The position numbers and the translations under genes were made by a program. From Streptococcus devriesei DSM 19639 (GTDB taxonomy: Bacteria; Bacillota; Bacilli; Lactobacillales; Streptococcaceae), in the NCBI RefSeq assembly GCF_000423725.1, contig NZ_AUIN01000002.1, positions 1 to 56,543 on the forward strand: DNA of 56,543 bases, written 5' to 3'. Position 1 is the first letter of the stretch. The number at the start of each line of letters is the position of its first letter. A model generated the notes under the pieces. That model did not search any database and had not been told where the DNA came from. It worked only from the letters and a program-made list of their open reading frames with translations. This document shows positions 17,098-27,517 of the stretch, piece by piece.

Positions 17098-17918
17098 CTT
17101 TACAAGAAAAAATAATTGCTCAGCTCGGTGTCAAACCCAGCATTGATGCTAAGGAAGAAATTCGCAAGTCAGTTGACTTTTTAAAGGATTACCTGAAAAA
17201 ACATACCTTTTTAAAGAGTTATGTCTTAGGCATTTCCGGCGGACAGGATTCCAGTCTGGCCGGTCGCTTGGCTCAGATTGCCATAGAGGAGCTGCGCAAG
17301 GAAAGCGGCAATAATGACTACCGCTTTATTGCCCTGCGCCTGCCCTATGGTGTTCAGGCAGACGAAGCAGACGCCAAGCGTGCTCTTGACTTTATTCAGC
17401 CGGATATCAGCCTGACAGTGAATATCAAAGCTGCTGTTGACGGTCAGGTGGCTGGTCTTGAGGCGGCCGGAGTAGCTATTTCTGATTTTAATAAGGGTAA
17501 TATCAAGGCTCGCCAGCGTATGATTACCCAGTATGCCGTTGCCGGTGAAAATAGCGGAGCTGTCATTGGAACCGATCATGCTGCCGAGAATATTACAGGC
17601 TTCTTTACCAAGTTTGGAGACGGCGGAGCAGATATTTTGCCGCTTTACCGTCTGAATAAGCGCCAAGGAAAGCAGCTGTTGGCCGAATTAGGAGCAGATA
17701 AAGCCTTATATGAAAAGATCCCGACTGCAGACCTTGAAGAAAATAAGCCGGGGCTGGCCGATGAAGTAGCACTCGGAGTCAGCTACAATGATATTGATGA
17801 CTATCTTGAAGGGAAAACCATTTCTCCTGAAGCTAAGAAAAAAATCGAAAATTGGTGGCACAAGACGGAGCATAAACGCCATCTGCCCATTTCCATTTTT
17901 GATGATTTTTGGCGCTGA
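17094..17918 (+). CDS. nadE: NH3-dependent NAD+ synthetase
   Basis: NadE amidates nicotinic acid adenine dinucleotide to NAD with ATP and ammonia. The 274-residue protein has the N-type ATP pyrophosphatase loop [10 protein letters not shown] (about 45-54), [14 protein letters not shown] (about 81-94), the [20 protein letters not shown] block (about 160-179) and the C-terminal KRHLP. There is no glutaminase domain, matching the short ammonia-dependent form. It is coupled to pncB by an ATGA overlap. Confidence 0.97.
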   Translation: MTLQEKIIAQLGVKPSIDAKEEIRKSVDFLKDYLKKHTFLKSYVLGISGGQDSSLAGRLAQIAIEELRKESGNNDYRFIALRLPYGVQADEADAKRALDFIQPDISLTVNIKAAVDGQVAGLEAAGVAISDFNKGNIKARQRMITQYAVAGENSGAVIGTDHAAENITGFFTKFGDGGADILPLYRLNKRQGKQLLAELGADKALYEKIPTADLEENKPGLADEVALGVSYNDIDDYLEGKTISPEAKKKIENWWHKTEHKRHLPISIFDDFWR

Positions 17919-17950
17919 ACATTAGGGCAGAAAAAGCAGAGAAAGACAGA

Positions 17951-17977
17951 AAAAAGCCTAGAAACAGCAGGCTTTTT
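17951..17977 (+). terminator. Terminator after nadE
   Basis: The 9-bp perfect stem AAAAAGCCT (17951-17959) pairs with AGGCTTTTT (17969-17977), with T residues forming the 3' arm. It starts 33 bases after the nadE stop. Confidence 0.85.
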
Positions 17978-18054
17978 CAGATATCTCAGCTGCTGTGAAA
18001 CTTAAAAGCAGCAGCTGGAGTTTCATGTTGATAGTATAAGAAAGGGAGATTATC

Positions 18055-19389
18055 TTGTCAGAATTAACAAAAACATTTACAGATAAATTATTTGAGCAAT
18101 ATGAAGCAAATGCTAAATTTCAGGCAGTCGAAAATGCCGTTACTCACAATGGCCTGCTGAAATCGCTGGAAACACGTCAGAGTGAAATTGAAAATGATCA
18201 TGTTTTTTCAATTGATCTGACCAAGGATGAAGTTGCCAATCAAAAAGCGTCCGGCCGCTGCTGGATGTTTGCGGCTTTGAATACTTTCCGCCATAAACTG
18301 ATTGCCGATTTTAAATTAGAAAATTTTGAACTGTCTCAGGCACACACTTTCTTTTGGGACAAATACGAGAAAGCCAACTGGTTTTTCGAGCAGATCATTG
18401 CGACGGCAGATCAAGACCTTGGCAGCCGCAAGGTGAAATTCTTGCTTGATGTTCCGCAGCAAGACGGCGGTCAGTGGGACATGGTTGTAGCCTTATTTGA
18501 AAAATACGGTGTGGTTCCTAAATCCGTCTATCCTGAGTCTGTATCGTCAAGCAACAGCCGAGAACTAAATCAATATCTCAATAAGCTGCTGCGTCAGGAT
18601 GCGCAGATTTTGCGGGAATTAATTGCTTCCGGCGCTGACGAAGAAGCGGTTCAGTCCAAAAAAGAAGCTTTCTTGCAAGATGTTTTTAACTTTTTAGCCA
18701 TCAATCTTGGCTTACCGCCGCGCAGCTTTGACTTTGCCTACCGCGACAAGGATAACCACTATCAATCTGAAAAAAATATAACACCGCAGGCCTTCTATCA
18801 AAAGTATGTCGGTCTTAAGCTCTCAGATTATGTTTCCATTATCAACGCTCCGACAGCTGACAAGCCTTACGGTAAGTCCTATACTGTAGAAATGCTGGGA
18901 AATGTTGCAGGCAGTCCTGCTGTCCGCTATCTCAATCTGGATATGGCACGTTTCAAGGAATTGGCCATTGCTCAAATGCAGTCGGGTGAAACCGTATGGT
19001 TTGGTTCTGATGTTGGTCAGGTTTCTGATCGGCAAAAAGGTATTTTAGCGACCAATACTTATGATTTTGCATCAAGCATGGATATTGAACTGACGCAGGA
19101 TAAGGCTGGGCGCCTTGATTACAGCGAAAGTCTGATGACCCATGCCATGGTTCTGACCGGTGTTGATTTGGATGAAAAAGGCCAAGCTGTTAAATGGAAG
19201 GTCGAAAACTCATGGGGGGATAAGGTCGGTCAAAAAGGCTACTTTGTTGCTTCAGACGCTTGGATGGATGAATACACTTATCAGATTGTTGTCCGCAAGG
19301 ATCTGCTTACGGCTGAAGAATTAGCAGCCTATGAGGCTGAGCCAATCGTTCTTGCGCCTTGGGATCCAATGGGCGCCTTGGCTAAGTAA
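18055..19389 (+). CDS. pepC: Aminopeptidase C (bleomycin hydrolase family)
   Basis: PepC is a cytoplasmic papain-fold cysteine aminopeptidase of peptidase family C1B. The 444-residue protein has the catalytic Cys69 in ASGRCWMFAALN, the histidine in SLMTHAMVLTG (about residue 363) and the asparagine in VENSWGD (about 384). Length matches the usual 440-450 residues. The start is TTG at 18055, with AAAGGGAG upstream; the MSELT start is the usual family start. It forms a single-gene unit. Confidence 0.95.
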   Translation: MSELTKTFTDKLFEQYEANAKFQAVENAVTHNGLLKSLETRQSEIENDHVFSIDLTKDEVANQKASGRCWMFAALNTFRHKLIADFKLENFELSQAHTFFWDKYEKANWFFEQIIATADQDLGSRKVKFLLDVPQQDGGQWDMVVALFEKYGVVPKSVYPESVSSSNSRELNQYLNKLLRQDAQILRELIASGADEEAVQSKKEAFLQDVFNFLAINLGLPPRSFDFAYRDKDNHYQSEKNITPQAFYQKYVGLKLSDYVSIINAPTADKPYGKSYTVEMLGNVAGSPAVRYLNLDMARFKELAIAQMQSGETVWFGSDVGQVSDRQKGILATNTYDFASSMDIELTQDKAGRLDYSESLMTHAMVLTGVDLDEKGQAVKWKVENSWGDKVGQKGYFVASDAWMDEYTYQIVVRKDLLTAEELAAYEAEPIVLAPWDPMGALAK

Positions 19390-19520
19390 TCTCTCAAGCT
19401 ATTGGTGGTCTTTAGCAGGCTGATTTTCAGCGGAATCAAAAGAACCCGTTTTAAGTCTGCTGTTCAGCTCTAGCTCGTTAACAAGTATGAGTATGTATTA
19501 TCTTGAAAAATAGAGCCTAA

Positions 19521-19559
19521 AAAAGATACTTGGACGTTAAGTCTTCAAGTATCTTTTTT
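19521..19559. terminator. Bidirectional terminator between pepC and pbp1A
   Basis: The hairpin GATACTTG (19525-19532) with CAAGTATC (19546-19553) is flanked by AAAA on the left and TTTTTT on the right. It can therefore serve both convergent genes. Confidence 0.88.
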
Positions 19560-19576
19560 CTTATATCATGAAACGT

Positions 19577-21865
19577 TTATTCAGAACCGGATGATGCAGC
19601 AGCAGAGGTTGCTTCACTGTTTGCCGAGGAAGCTTCACTGCTTTGCGGAGCTTGGGTAGCCGGCTGTTCTGTTTGTTCCTGATCGGAATTTTGCTCATCA
19701 TCTTGATTGTCGGTGTCCTCTTCCTCGTCGCTGTCAGCATCATCATCAGCTGCTGACGAGCCTGAGGTTACCGGAGCAGCACCGTAGCGGCTGTTTGAAC
19801 CGGAAGAACCATTTAAGTAGAGATAACCGCCGCTGCGATAGAGCCCGTCAGGCATCACCCAGTCAGAATTGCCTGAGCTTGATAGATAAGACATCATAGC
19901 CCGGTAAACCTGAGTGGCTATTTTCAAACTTTCCCCATAAACAGGTTTCAGACGATCCTTGTAGCCTGTCCAAACGGCCATTGAGTACTGCTGTGTGTAA
20001 CCGACGAAGTTTTCATCGGGAGCTATTGTACCAAGTCCGTATGGATTAATACCGTATTTTTCAGCCATTTCAGTCAGTTCGTGATCATCATAGTTTGATG
20101 TACCTGTTTTACCAGCCTGATAGAGACCTGGAATGGCAGCTTCTGTCCCTGTACCATAGGTCAGTACAGTCTTCAGCATGTCTGTCATCATATAAGCCGT
20201 TGTCTCTTTCATAGCTCGGTTACCTTTGGCATCATAGGTTTCTGATGTACCGTCGCTAAATTCTATTTTATTGACATACTGAGGTTGGTAATAAGTACCG
20301 CCGTTGGCAAAGGCCGCAAAGGCCGCAGCCATTTTTTCACTGCTGGCTCCGTATTTTTGGTCAGCGCTGCTGGTATTACTTGAGATGGCATTTGAATAAC
20401 GCATTTCCGGATAGTCAATTCCAAGACCGTTTAAGAAGCCTTTAGCAGTATCCAGCCCGGCAGCATCAAGGGCTCTTACAGCAGGAACGTTACGGGATTG
20501 CTGGATAGCTGTTTGGATGGTCATCCAGCCGTTGTAACGGCGATCCCAGTCATAAACCTGAGTGGTTGTTCCCGGATAGTAGTAAATGGAGTCATTGAGC
20601 ATTTGTGCTGTGGTGGTGAAGACTTCGCTCTCTAAGGCAGGACCGTAAGCCGAAATCGGCTTCATGGTTGATCCCCAGTCACGGTCTGTCAAGACTGCCT
20701 GGTTGGTACCAAAAGAAACTTTAGTGTCCTGATTGCGTCCGCCAAGCTGAGCGATGACTTTACCGGTAGTAACGTCCATAACAGTTGAGGCAACTTGGAA
20801 ATCAGCATCCGGATAGGCAACGTATTGATCGGTATTGTAAATATTCCAAAGGTACTGCTGCGCATCAGCGTTGACATTTGTATAGACTTTCATGCCGGCT
20901 GAGAAGATATCCTGACCGGTACGTTTCTTGACTTCAGCGATAACTTGCTTCAGGTAGTTATCCATGTATTTTGGATAGCTTGAAGTGCGTTTGAGCTCTT
21001 GCAGACCATCTGAAATCGGTGTAGCAACCGCAGTGTCGTATTCAGACTTAGTAATTTTTTTATGTCTGTACATTTGAGACAAAACAGTGTTTCGTCTGTT
21101 AGTTGCTGCTTTTGGCCGAGCGTAAGGATCATACTGCGTCGGAGCCTGCGGAATCCCGGCTAAGGTTGCCAGCTGAGCGATAGAGAGATTTTTAAGGTCT
21201 TTTCCGTAGTAGGATTTAGCAGCCGTACGCATACCGTAGTTGCCGTTCCCCATGTAAACCTTATTGATATAGAAGGTCAAAATCTCTTCTTTTGTGTATT
21301 TTCTTTCCATTTGCAGCGACAGCCAAACTTCCTGAGACTTACGCTTTAAGGTTTGGTCCGATGCTTTGGTGGAGAAATATGCCAGTTTAATCAGCTGCTG
21401 ATCGAGTGTTGATCCCCCTTGAGTGGATTTACTGACCAAGTTATTCCAAGCTGCACCAATAATCCGATAGATATCAACCCCGCGATGTTTGAAAAAGCGG
21501 TGATCCTCAATAGAGGTTACAGCATTGACCAAATTGATAGGAATATTGTCAGAAGAAATACTCTCACGTTTTTCAGCTCCCAAATCGGCAATCAATTTAT
21601 TGCTGCTGTCATAGACCAAACTGGAATTGGTTGCCTTGAGCTTGGTCTCAGAGAGTTTAGGGGTGCTGCTGACGTAGTAGGTAAAGAGGAGTCCCCCGAT
21701 AATAATAGCTAAAATAACGGCGCTTAGAATAATGCCAAGTCCATATTTTAAAACTTTTAATCCAAAACGCTTATCGAATTTCACGTTTTTAAAACTGGAT
21801 TTATTAAATTTGAGATTTTTTAATTTGGATTTGTCAAATTTCAATTTATTTTTAATTTTAATCAC
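19577..21865 (-). CDS. pbp1A: Penicillin-binding protein 1A (class A)
   Basis: This is a bifunctional peptidoglycan glycosyltransferase and transpeptidase. The 762-residue protein has a Lys/Phe-rich cytoplasmic start (1-38), a membrane segment (about 42-65), and a glycosyltransferase domain with catalytic Glu120 in TSIEDHRFF. The transpeptidase domain has Ser399 in STMK, SRN at 457-459 and KTG at 586-588. An acidic, Gln/Ser/Ala-rich tail follows (about 700-762). The start is GTG, preceded by AGGCGG, and overlaps the recU stop. The recU-pbp1A pairing is conserved in Firmicutes. Confidence 0.96.
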   Translation of the reverse strand: MIKIKNKLKFDKSKLKNLKFNKSSFKNVKFDKRFGLKVLKYGLGIILSAVILAIIIGGLLFTYYVSSTPKLSETKLKATNSSLVYDSSNKLIADLGAEKRESISSDNIPINLVNAVTSIEDHRFFKHRGVDIYRIIGAAWNNLVSKSTQGGSTLDQQLIKLAYFSTKASDQTLKRKSQEVWLSLQMERKYTKEEILTFYINKVYMGNGNYGMRTAAKSYYGKDLKNLSIAQLATLAGIPQAPTQYDPYARPKAATNRRNTVLSQMYRHKKITKSEYDTAVATPISDGLQELKRTSSYPKYMDNYLKQVIAEVKKRTGQDIFSAGMKVYTNVNADAQQYLWNIYNTDQYVAYPDADFQVASTVMDVTTGKVIAQLGGRNQDTKVSFGTNQAVLTDRDWGSTMKPISAYGPALESEVFTTTAQMLNDSIYYYPGTTTQVYDWDRRYNGWMTIQTAIQQSRNVPAVRALDAAGLDTAKGFLNGLGIDYPEMRYSNAISSNTSSADQKYGASSEKMAAAFAAFANGGTYYQPQYVNKIEFSDGTSETYDAKGNRAMKETTAYMMTDMLKTVLTYGTGTEAAIPGLYQAGKTGTSNYDDHELTEMAEKYGINPYGLGTIAPDENFVGYTQQYSMAVWTGYKDRLKPVYGESLKIATQVYRAMMSYLSSSGNSDWVMPDGLYRSGGYLYLNGSSGSNSRYGAAPVTSGSSAADDDADSDEEEDTDNQDDEQNSDQEQTEQPATQAPQSSEASSANSEATSAAASSGSE

Positions 21866-22451
21866 CGCCTAAAATATTTTTTTCAAGAACGTCTAAATAA
21901 GGAACTTGAGGAAATGCTGACTCATTGACCTGATAGCCGTTTTTTTTGATATAATCAAGTGGCATAGACTTCCCGCCCTTATCAATCTGATAAAAGCGAA
22001 TCAGGTGGGAAGCAGGAAGCAAATAGGTTTCTCTAAGTGTTGAAAAATGCAGTAAGACAAAACAGATACCCTGTTGGTCTAAAACTTGTGACATATGCTT
22101 GATCTGATGAGCATGAAAATTTTTCATGGGTATCGATGTTTTATGTCTCGTTTCTTTCGCCTCGAAATCGATGTAATATCCCTTATAAACTCCTGAATAA
22201 TCTGTCGTTGAGGCCTGTCTGAAATAGGCTTCGACAATTTTAGCGCGACTCCTCTTAGGATAATCCACCCTTACAATTTGAACAGGTGTCGGCTTCTTGT
22301 GGATAACAGCAATCTGCTGGGACAGATAATATTCATTTGTCGCATTGATCGCTGCTTCAAAGGACATCCCTCGATTGGCAAAATCAGTTGTTTTAGCCGT
22401 TTGGTCAGGCCTGCTTTGTTTACGAATTAAATGATGCGGATAGTTGACCAT
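21858..22451 (-). CDS. recU: Holliday junction resolvase RecU
   Basis: RecU cleaves Holliday junctions in homologous recombination and chromosome segregation. The 197-residue protein has the N-terminal NRGMSFE-AI segment (about 26-34), the nuclease core [16 protein letters not shown] (about 96-111, acidic and Lys residues of the metal site), and HQIKHM further on. It overlaps the downstream pbp1A start by 8 bases, so the two are translationally coupled. It is divergent from the DUF1273 gene, from which it is separated by 82 bp. Confidence 0.95.
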   Translation of the reverse strand: MVNYPHHLIRKQSRPDQTAKTTDFANRGMSFEAAINATNEYYLSQQIAVIHKKPTPVQIVRVDYPKRSRAKIVEAYFRQASTTDYSGVYKGYYIDFEAKETRHKTSIPMKNFHAHQIKHMSQVLDQQGICFVLLHFSTLRETYLLPASHLIRFYQIDKGGKSMPLDYIKKNGYQVNESAFPQVPYLDVLEKNILGGD

Positions 22452-22533
22452 AGTTCTCCTAACTCTGCAATAAAGTAAAACATAACATAAAGCATATCCT
22501 ATTATATCATAAATTTAAAAAGGAAAACAGTCT

Positions 22534-23055
22534 ATGACCGCAATTCTTATTACTGGTTACAAAAGTTTTGAATTAGGAATTTTTAAAGATAAGGATCCTA
22601 AAATACCAATTATCAAAAAAGCCATCAAACGCGACCTCCTTCGCTTTTTGGATGAGGGAGCAGACTGGTTTATTTTTCTGGGAAATCTGGGCTTTGAATA
22701 CTGGGCGCTGGAAGTGGCTTTAGAACTCCAAAAAACATATGACGTTCAGTTGGCTACCATTTTCCTTTTTGAAAATCATGGACAGAACTGGAATGAAAGC
22801 AATCAGGAAAAACTGGCGAAATTTAAACAGACAGATTTTGTTAAATATGTCTATGATAGCTATCAAAATCCCAGTCAACTCAAGCAGTACAATCAATTTT
22901 TGCTGAACAATACAGACGGTGCCTATTTATTTTATGACGAAGATAAAGAAACGAATCTCAAATATTTGTATCAAATGATCAAGGCTAAAGATACTTATCC
23001 GCTGAAATGTCTTACTTTTGAAGAATTAAATGATATCGTGCAGGATTTAGATTAG
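22534..23055 (+). CDS. DUF1273 / YpsA-like SLOG-domain protein
   Basis: This 173-residue cytoplasmic protein matches the YpsA/DUF1273 family: an N-terminal [12 protein letters not shown] segment, [22 protein letters not shown] (about 44-65, nucleotide-binding-like glycine turn), and [16 protein letters not shown] (about 74-89). YpsA is linked to cell division in Bacillus and Staphylococcus, and the family belongs to the SLOG superfamily predicted to bind a nucleotide-type ligand. The gene stands next to gpsB, as in many Firmicutes, which supports a division link. The ligand is unknown. Confidence 0.88.
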   Translation: MTAILITGYKSFELGIFKDKDPKIPIIKKAIKRDLLRFLDEGADWFIFLGNLGFEYWALEVALELQKTYDVQLATIFLFENHGQNWNESNQEKLAKFKQTDFVKYVYDSYQNPSQLKQYNQFLLNNTDGAYLFYDEDKETNLKYLYQMIKAKDTYPLKCLTFEELNDIVQDLD

Positions 23056-23160
23056 AATTTGTACATAAAAGACTTGATTTTTAAATTAATTTTCTGTATG
23101 ATTATGAATGATAGTGTAGGCCAGTTCTACACATAATGATATGTTTGGAGAGATGAACGA

Positions 23161-23499
23161 ATGGCAAGTATTATGTACACCCCTAAAGATATTTTTGAAC
23201 AAGAATTCAAATCGAGCATGAGAGGCTATGACAAAAAAGAAGTTGATGAATTTCTTGATGACATCATCAAGGATTATGAGACTTACATGTCAACGATTGA
23301 AGAGCTCCGTCAGGAAAATGCTCGTTTGAAGGAAGAAGTCAAGCAGGCTAAAAAACGTCAGGAGACCGTTCATCCGTCAGCGGCATCGGCTTCTGCTGTA
23401 GGTTCCAGCCATGTGGCGACAACTGCAACAAATTTTGATATTTTGAAGCGTATCAGCCGGCTTGAAAAGGAAGTTTTCGGCAAGCAAATTACCGAATAA
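23161..23499 (+). CDS. gpsB: Cell division protein GpsB
   Basis: GpsB is a DivIVA-like adaptor that coordinates septal and peripheral wall synthesis and works with the Ser/Thr kinase. The 112-residue protein has the N-terminal [20 protein letters not shown] (about 8-27) that contacts the membrane and penicillin-binding proteins. A coiled coil (about 28-65), a Ser/Ala-rich linker (about 70-88) and the C-terminal trimer-forming helix [14 protein letters not shown] (about 95-108) follow. GGAGAG precedes the ATG. rnpB follows within 12 bases of the stop. Confidence 0.96.
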   Translation: MASIMYTPKDIFEQEFKSSMRGYDKKEVDEFLDDIIKDYETYMSTIEELRQENARLKEEVKQAKKRQETVHPSAASASAVGSSHVATTATNFDILKRISRLEKEVFGKQITE

Positions 23500-23510
23500 A
23501 AAGGGAGAAC

Positions 23511-23893
23511 TGTGCAATTTTTGGATAATCGCGTGGTAGTTTTATCATGAGGAAAGTCCATGCTAGCACTGGCTGTGATGCCGGTAGTGTTTGTGCTAGG
23601 CGAACAAATAAGCCTAGGGATGTGTTTTGCACATTACGGCGGATAAAATCACTAAGTCTTCGGATAGGTGAGAGTCATCCTGAAAGTGCCACAGTGACGT
23701 AGTTTTTGCGGAAACGTAAAAAGTGGAACGCGGTAAACCCCTCAAGCTAGCAACCCAAACTTTGGTAGGGGCATGGAAGAGCCGGAAGCAGAACGGTCTT
23801 TTCTGACTGCATAGCAGTAGACAGATGATTATCGAAGAAGGTGAGACCTAGTCACCTTTGGAACAAAACATGGCTTATAGAAAATTGCATAAT
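23511..23893 (+). ncRNA. rnpB: RNase P RNA, class B
   Basis: This is the catalytic RNA that matures tRNA 5' ends. The 5' strand TGTGCAATTTTT (23511-23522) pairs with GAAAATTGCA at the 3' end (23881-23890), closing helix P1. Universal blocks are visible: GAGGAAAGTCCATGC (about 23550-23564), GGCATGGAAGAGCCGG near 23770, AGCAGAACGG, and the 3' AGACAGATGATTATCGAAG region. Length (about 383 nt) and layout fit the Firmicutes class B type. The exact ends are inferred from pairing. The gpsB-rnpB order is typical of streptococci. Confidence 0.95.
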
Positions 23894-23900
23894 AGGTGAG

Positions 23901-23922
23901 CTAGCGATTTGCTAGCTTTTAT
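23901..23922 (+). terminator. Terminator of rnpB
   Basis: GCTAGC (23901-23906) pairs with GCTAGC (23912-23917) over a 5-nt loop, followed by TTTTATT. It sits directly after the RNase P RNA. Confidence 0.85.
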
Positions 23923-23941
23923 TGTCATTTAGTGAGGAATT

Positions 23942-25096
23942 ATGAAAAAATCTTTTGATTTAATAGCAACAGCGGCAGCAGGAATTGAAGCAGTTGTCGG
24001 CAAGGAATTAAGGCAGCTGGGAATTGACTGTCAGGTGGAAAACGGCAGAGTTCTTTTCAAAGGAGACATCGAAACAATCGCTACAGCAAACCTGTGGCTG
24101 CGCTCGGCAGACCGTATTAAGATTTTGGTTGGAGAGTTTCCGGCTAAAACCTTTGAAGAGCTTTTTCAGGGGGTCTATGCTCTTGACTGGGAAAGCTATC
24201 TGCCTTTAGGCTGCCGCTTTCCTGTGGCTAAGGCCAAGTCTGTTAAATCCAAACTGCACAATGAGCCCAGCGTTCAAAGCATCACGAAAAAGGCAGTTGT
24301 CAAAAAACTGCAGAAGCATTTTCACAGGCCTGAAAACATCCCCCTGCTTGAAAACGGACCTGAATTTAAGATAGAAGTATCCATTTTAAAAGACAAGGCC
24401 AGACTGATGATTGATACAACAGGGTCCAGTCTTTTTAAACGCGGCTACCGAACAGACAAAGGCGGAGCACCGATTAAGGAAAATATGGCTGCCGCTATTC
24501 TTTTGCTGAGCAACTGGTTTCCGGATAAATCTTTTGTTGACCCGACCTGCGGTTCGGGAACGTTCTGTATTGAAGCTGCTATGATTGGCATGAACATGGC
24601 ACCGGGCCGTAACCGTGATTTTGCTTTTGAAAAGTGGCCTTGGGTGGATAAGGACTTGGTTGATAAGGTGCGCAAGGAAGCAGATGAAAAAGTGGATTAC
24701 GATGCAGAGCTTGATATTTCAGGATTTGATATTGACGGACGGATGATTGAGATTGCTCAAAAAAATGTCAGAGAAGCCGGACTCGAAGATGTAGTCAAAT
24801 TGAAACAAATGCGCCTGCAAGACTTTAAAACCGATAAAATCAACGGTGTTATTGTCTCCAATCCTCCTTACGGGGAGAGATTGCTTGATGACAAAGCAGT
24901 TGACATTTTGTATAATGAAATGGGTAAAACTTTTGCTCCTTTGAAAACCTGGAGTCAATTTATTTTAACCAGTGATGAGGATTTTGAAGAAAAATTCGGA
25001 AGAAAAGCAGACAAAAAACGTAAACTTTACAATGGAACCTTAAAAGTTGATTTGTATCAGTTCTACGGTCAGCGTGTCAAGCGCGTGCTAAAATAG
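23942..25096 (+). CDS. THUMP-domain RNA methyltransferase (RlmL/YpsC-like)
   Basis: This is a SAM-dependent RNA guanine-N2 methyltransferase of 384 residues, probably acting on 23S rRNA. It has an N-terminal ferredoxin-like region and THUMP domain (about 1-155). The Rossmann methyltransferase part shows FVDPTCGSGTFCIEAA (about 198-213), GFDIDGRMI (about 262-270) and the catalytic NPPYGER (about 312-318). This is the short single-domain type (E. coli RlmL carries an extra C-terminal methyltransferase). The exact target base is not determined. mapZ starts 18 bases later. Confidence 0.92.
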   Translation: MKKSFDLIATAAAGIEAVVGKELRQLGIDCQVENGRVLFKGDIETIATANLWLRSADRIKILVGEFPAKTFEELFQGVYALDWESYLPLGCRFPVAKAKSVKSKLHNEPSVQSITKKAVVKKLQKHFHRPENIPLLENGPEFKIEVSILKDKARLMIDTTGSSLFKRGYRTDKGGAPIKENMAAAILLLSNWFPDKSFVDPTCGSGTFCIEAAMIGMNMAPGRNRDFAFEKWPWVDKDLVDKVRKEADEKVDYDAELDISGFDIDGRMIEIAQKNVREAGLEDVVKLKQMRLQDFKTDKINGVIVSNPPYGERLLDDKAVDILYNEMGKTFAPLKTWSQFILTSDEDFEEKFGRKADKKRKLYNGTLKVDLYQFYGQRVKRVLK

Positions 25097-25113
25097 AAAG
25101 GCGGAAACATTGC

Positions 25114-26802
25114 GTGTCCAAGGAAGAAAATAACTCAGTAGAGAACACGGAAAATGCAGAAAAACTTGATTTTCAAGATGCCAAAGACATGACAGTCGGT
25201 GAGGCTGTACGCAAGGATTCTGAAATCAAGGCAGGTGTAACGGAAGACGATGGCGTGCTTGATCGCTATATAAAGCAGCACCGTGATGAAGTTGCGTCAC
25301 AAAAATTTGATACCAAAAGTGATGATTTTCAGAACATCGATACCAGTGCGCTGGATAATTTCATCAAACAGCAGCGTCAGGAATTAGCTGATACCGGCTT
25401 AATTGATCCTATAGAAGAAGATGATCCTGCTGATAAAGAGCCTGAAGATCCGAAAGCTGCAGCTGAAGAGGTTCATCATGAGCATGAATTGGAAGATACC
25501 ATTGTTGCTCCGGCTGTTAATCCTGATCAGGAAGTCTGGCATAAGGCAGAATTTGATGATGTCCCTTTGACAGACACGCAGGAAAAAACAGTTCCTTTGG
25601 AAGAGCAAGAGGAGGCTCCTGTTCCGGCTGCTTCCACTTACAGCAGAAGCGGTGCGGCTTCTGATGATTTATTTGATGACTTTGATGAAGATGACGAGCC
25701 TGAAGAAAAGCCCTTTTATAAGCGTAAGCGGGTTATTATTCCCTCTCTTATTGTCCTTTGCTTGTTAGCCGGCGGCATAGCTTACGGTGCCTATCAATTT
25801 AGCAATCAGCCAGCTAAAACAAATAAAACAACAAAGACATCAACATCGACAAAGAAGAAAACAGATTTTGCCGCAGTATCGGAAACATTTGAAAAATCGT
25901 ATGCAGCTTTCTTTGCAGATGCTAAGCGCGTTAAACTGAAAAACAGTCAGTTTGCCAACATGCCTAAGCTGGAAAAAACGTTAAAAAAACTTAAGGGCAG
26001 CAAGTATTATGATGAGGCTAAGAAGAAATATGACAGCCTCAAGCGGCAGTTTTCAGCCATTAACGCGGTAAATGGGAAATTTAAGTCCAATGCGATTGTT
26101 GATGGTGCTAAAAAAGCGGCAACTGTTAAAGATGACGCCAATTTTGATGATATTTCAGAAAAAACCTTAAACACAGGCAACGCTACCTTGGATGCACTTT
26201 TGAAATCCGTCATTGCTGACGGCCGCAAACAGTTGGAAGCTAAGAAAAAAGCGAACAACGCAGCCTCTTCACCTGCTGCAAACACTAACAGCAATAATGC
26301 TGCCCCAAGCTCAGGCAACAGCGGGCAAAATGCTCAGAATTCAGCATCTGATTCAGCCAGTTCGGCAGCTGCTGATAACTCATCTAATTCAGCGGCTGGC
26401 AATAATAAGGCACCAAGTGCACCGGCACAGGCAGCTCCAAGCAGCGGATCTTCCAATGCCGCTTCTTCATCCGGCGCTTCCGGTCATGGTATTTCTAATT
26501 ATGAGGTATCTAAGCTTCAGCGGAACCGCAGCCGTGTTCCTTATGATCAGGCAAAAATTGCTGACAGCGGAAATCCGGCTTGGACCTTCAATGCAGGTGT
26601 GTTGGAAAAGATTGTTGCGATTTCACAAAAACGCGGTTACATTACCGGCAATAATTATATCCTTGAAAAAGTTAATATCATTAACGGCAACGGCTATTAC
26701 AATATGTTCAAGCCAGATGGAACCTACCTTTTCTCTATTAATTGTAAGACGGGCTACTTTGTCGGTAATGCTTCCGGAAATTCGGACAAATTAGATTTTT
26801 AA
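25114..26802 (+). CDS. mapZ: Mid-cell-anchored protein Z, division-site marker
   Basis: MapZ (LocZ) positions the FtsZ ring in streptococci. The 562-residue protein starts with an acidic cytoplasmic region. This holds the conserved GVLDRYIKQHRDEV segment (about 46-59) and a similar ALDNFIKQQRQEL (about 77-89), the FtsZ-interacting and phospho-threonine area in pneumococcus. One membrane segment lies at about 206-226. An extracellular helical domain (about 245-370), a long Ser/Asn/Ala linker (about 375-455) and a C-terminal peptidoglycan-binding domain (about 460-562) follow. The start is GTG with AAAGGCGG upstream. Position after the rnpB/methyltransferase genes is as in pneumococcus. Confidence 0.9.
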   Translation: MSKEENNSVENTENAEKLDFQDAKDMTVGEAVRKDSEIKAGVTEDDGVLDRYIKQHRDEVASQKFDTKSDDFQNIDTSALDNFIKQQRQELADTGLIDPIEEDDPADKEPEDPKAAAEEVHHEHELEDTIVAPAVNPDQEVWHKAEFDDVPLTDTQEKTVPLEEQEEAPVPAASTYSRSGAASDDLFDDFDEDDEPEEKPFYKRKRVIIPSLIVLCLLAGGIAYGAYQFSNQPAKTNKTTKTSTSTKKKTDFAAVSETFEKSYAAFFADAKRVKLKNSQFANMPKLEKTLKKLKGSKYYDEAKKKYDSLKRQFSAINAVNGKFKSNAIVDGAKKAATVKDDANFDDISEKTLNTGNATLDALLKSVIADGRKQLEAKKKANNAASSPAANTNSNNAAPSSGNSGQNAQNSASDSASSAAADNSSNSAAGNNKAPSAPAQAAPSSGSSNAASSSGASGHGISNYEVSKLQRNRSRVPYDQAKIADSGNPAWTFNAGVLEKIVAISQKRGYITGNNYILEKVNIINGNGYYNMFKPDGTYLFSINCKTGYFVGNASGNSDKLDF

Positions 26803-26810
26803 AAAAAGCA

Positions 26811-26870
26811 AAAAAGCGACTGTCAATTCCGCTGGATTCAGCTAGGGGATTTGGCAAACTCGCTTTTTTT
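26811..26870. terminator. Bidirectional terminator between mapZ and luxS
   Basis: AAAAAGCGA (26811-26819) pairs with TCGCTTTTT (26860-26868) around a 40-nt internal region with weaker pairing. Its A-rich and T-rich flanks serve both convergent genes. Confidence 0.75.
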
Positions 26871-26891
26871 AATTGAGCAGATTTTTAGTAA

Positions 26892-27374
26892 TCAGACAAG
26901 ATGGCGCTCAAAAGGATCATCGGAAATGCCCTGCTCGAGAATAAGAGCTGACCATTCTTTAGCGGAAAAAAGGCTGTGATCCTTGTAGTTTCCGCAAGAT
27001 TCAATAGTTGTCCCGGGAACATCTTCCCAGGATGTAACTGTGGCAATCTCTTCCAAACTGGACTTGATGACTTTGGCAATTTCTGTTGTGGTATGACTGC
27101 CCCACATGATAAGATGAAAGCCGGTGCGGCAGCCAAAAGGTGAGCAGTCAATCATACCATCAATCCGTTCGCGGATGAGCTTAGCCAGCAGGTGTTCAAT
27201 CGTATGAAGGCCGGCGGTTGGGATAGAGTCCCTATTAGGCTGCACCAAGCGGATATCGAAGTTTGTAATTACGTCGCCCTTAGGCCCCTTATCTTCTGAA
27301 ATGAGACGGACATAGGGGGCTTTTACGGCTGTATGATCCAGTTCAAAACTCTCAACAATAACTTTTTTAGACAT
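26892..27374 (-). CDS. luxS: S-ribosylhomocysteine lyase LuxS
   Basis: LuxS cleaves S-ribosylhomocysteine to homocysteine and DPD, the precursor of autoinducer 2, in the activated methyl cycle. The 160-residue protein has the metal ligands His57 and His61 in HTIEH, Cys127 in [10 protein letters not shown], and the catalytic cysteine in FGCRTGFH (about 82). The ATG at 27374 is used because AAAGGAG lies 7 bases upstream and the 160-residue length is canonical. An upstream in-frame TTG at 27392 overlaps that ribosome site. It is a single-gene unit. Confidence 0.97.
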   Translation of the reverse strand: MSKKVIVESFELDHTAVKAPYVRLISEDKGPKGDVITNFDIRLVQPNRDSIPTAGLHTIEHLLAKLIRERIDGMIDCSPFGCRTGFHLIMWGSHTTTEIAKVIKSSLEEIATVTSWEDVPGTTIESCGNYKDHSLFSAKEWSALILEQGISDDPFERHLV

Positions 27375-27517
27375 AATGTTCTCCTTTGTCAATTTACGAT
27401 AATCATATCATAAATTAGGAAATACTGCTGATAATTTTATTGTGGAAAATGATATTTTATGATAAACTATAATTTGGATTTTCTAATTGAAATCCAATAA
27501 AATTTTTGAGGTAAAAC

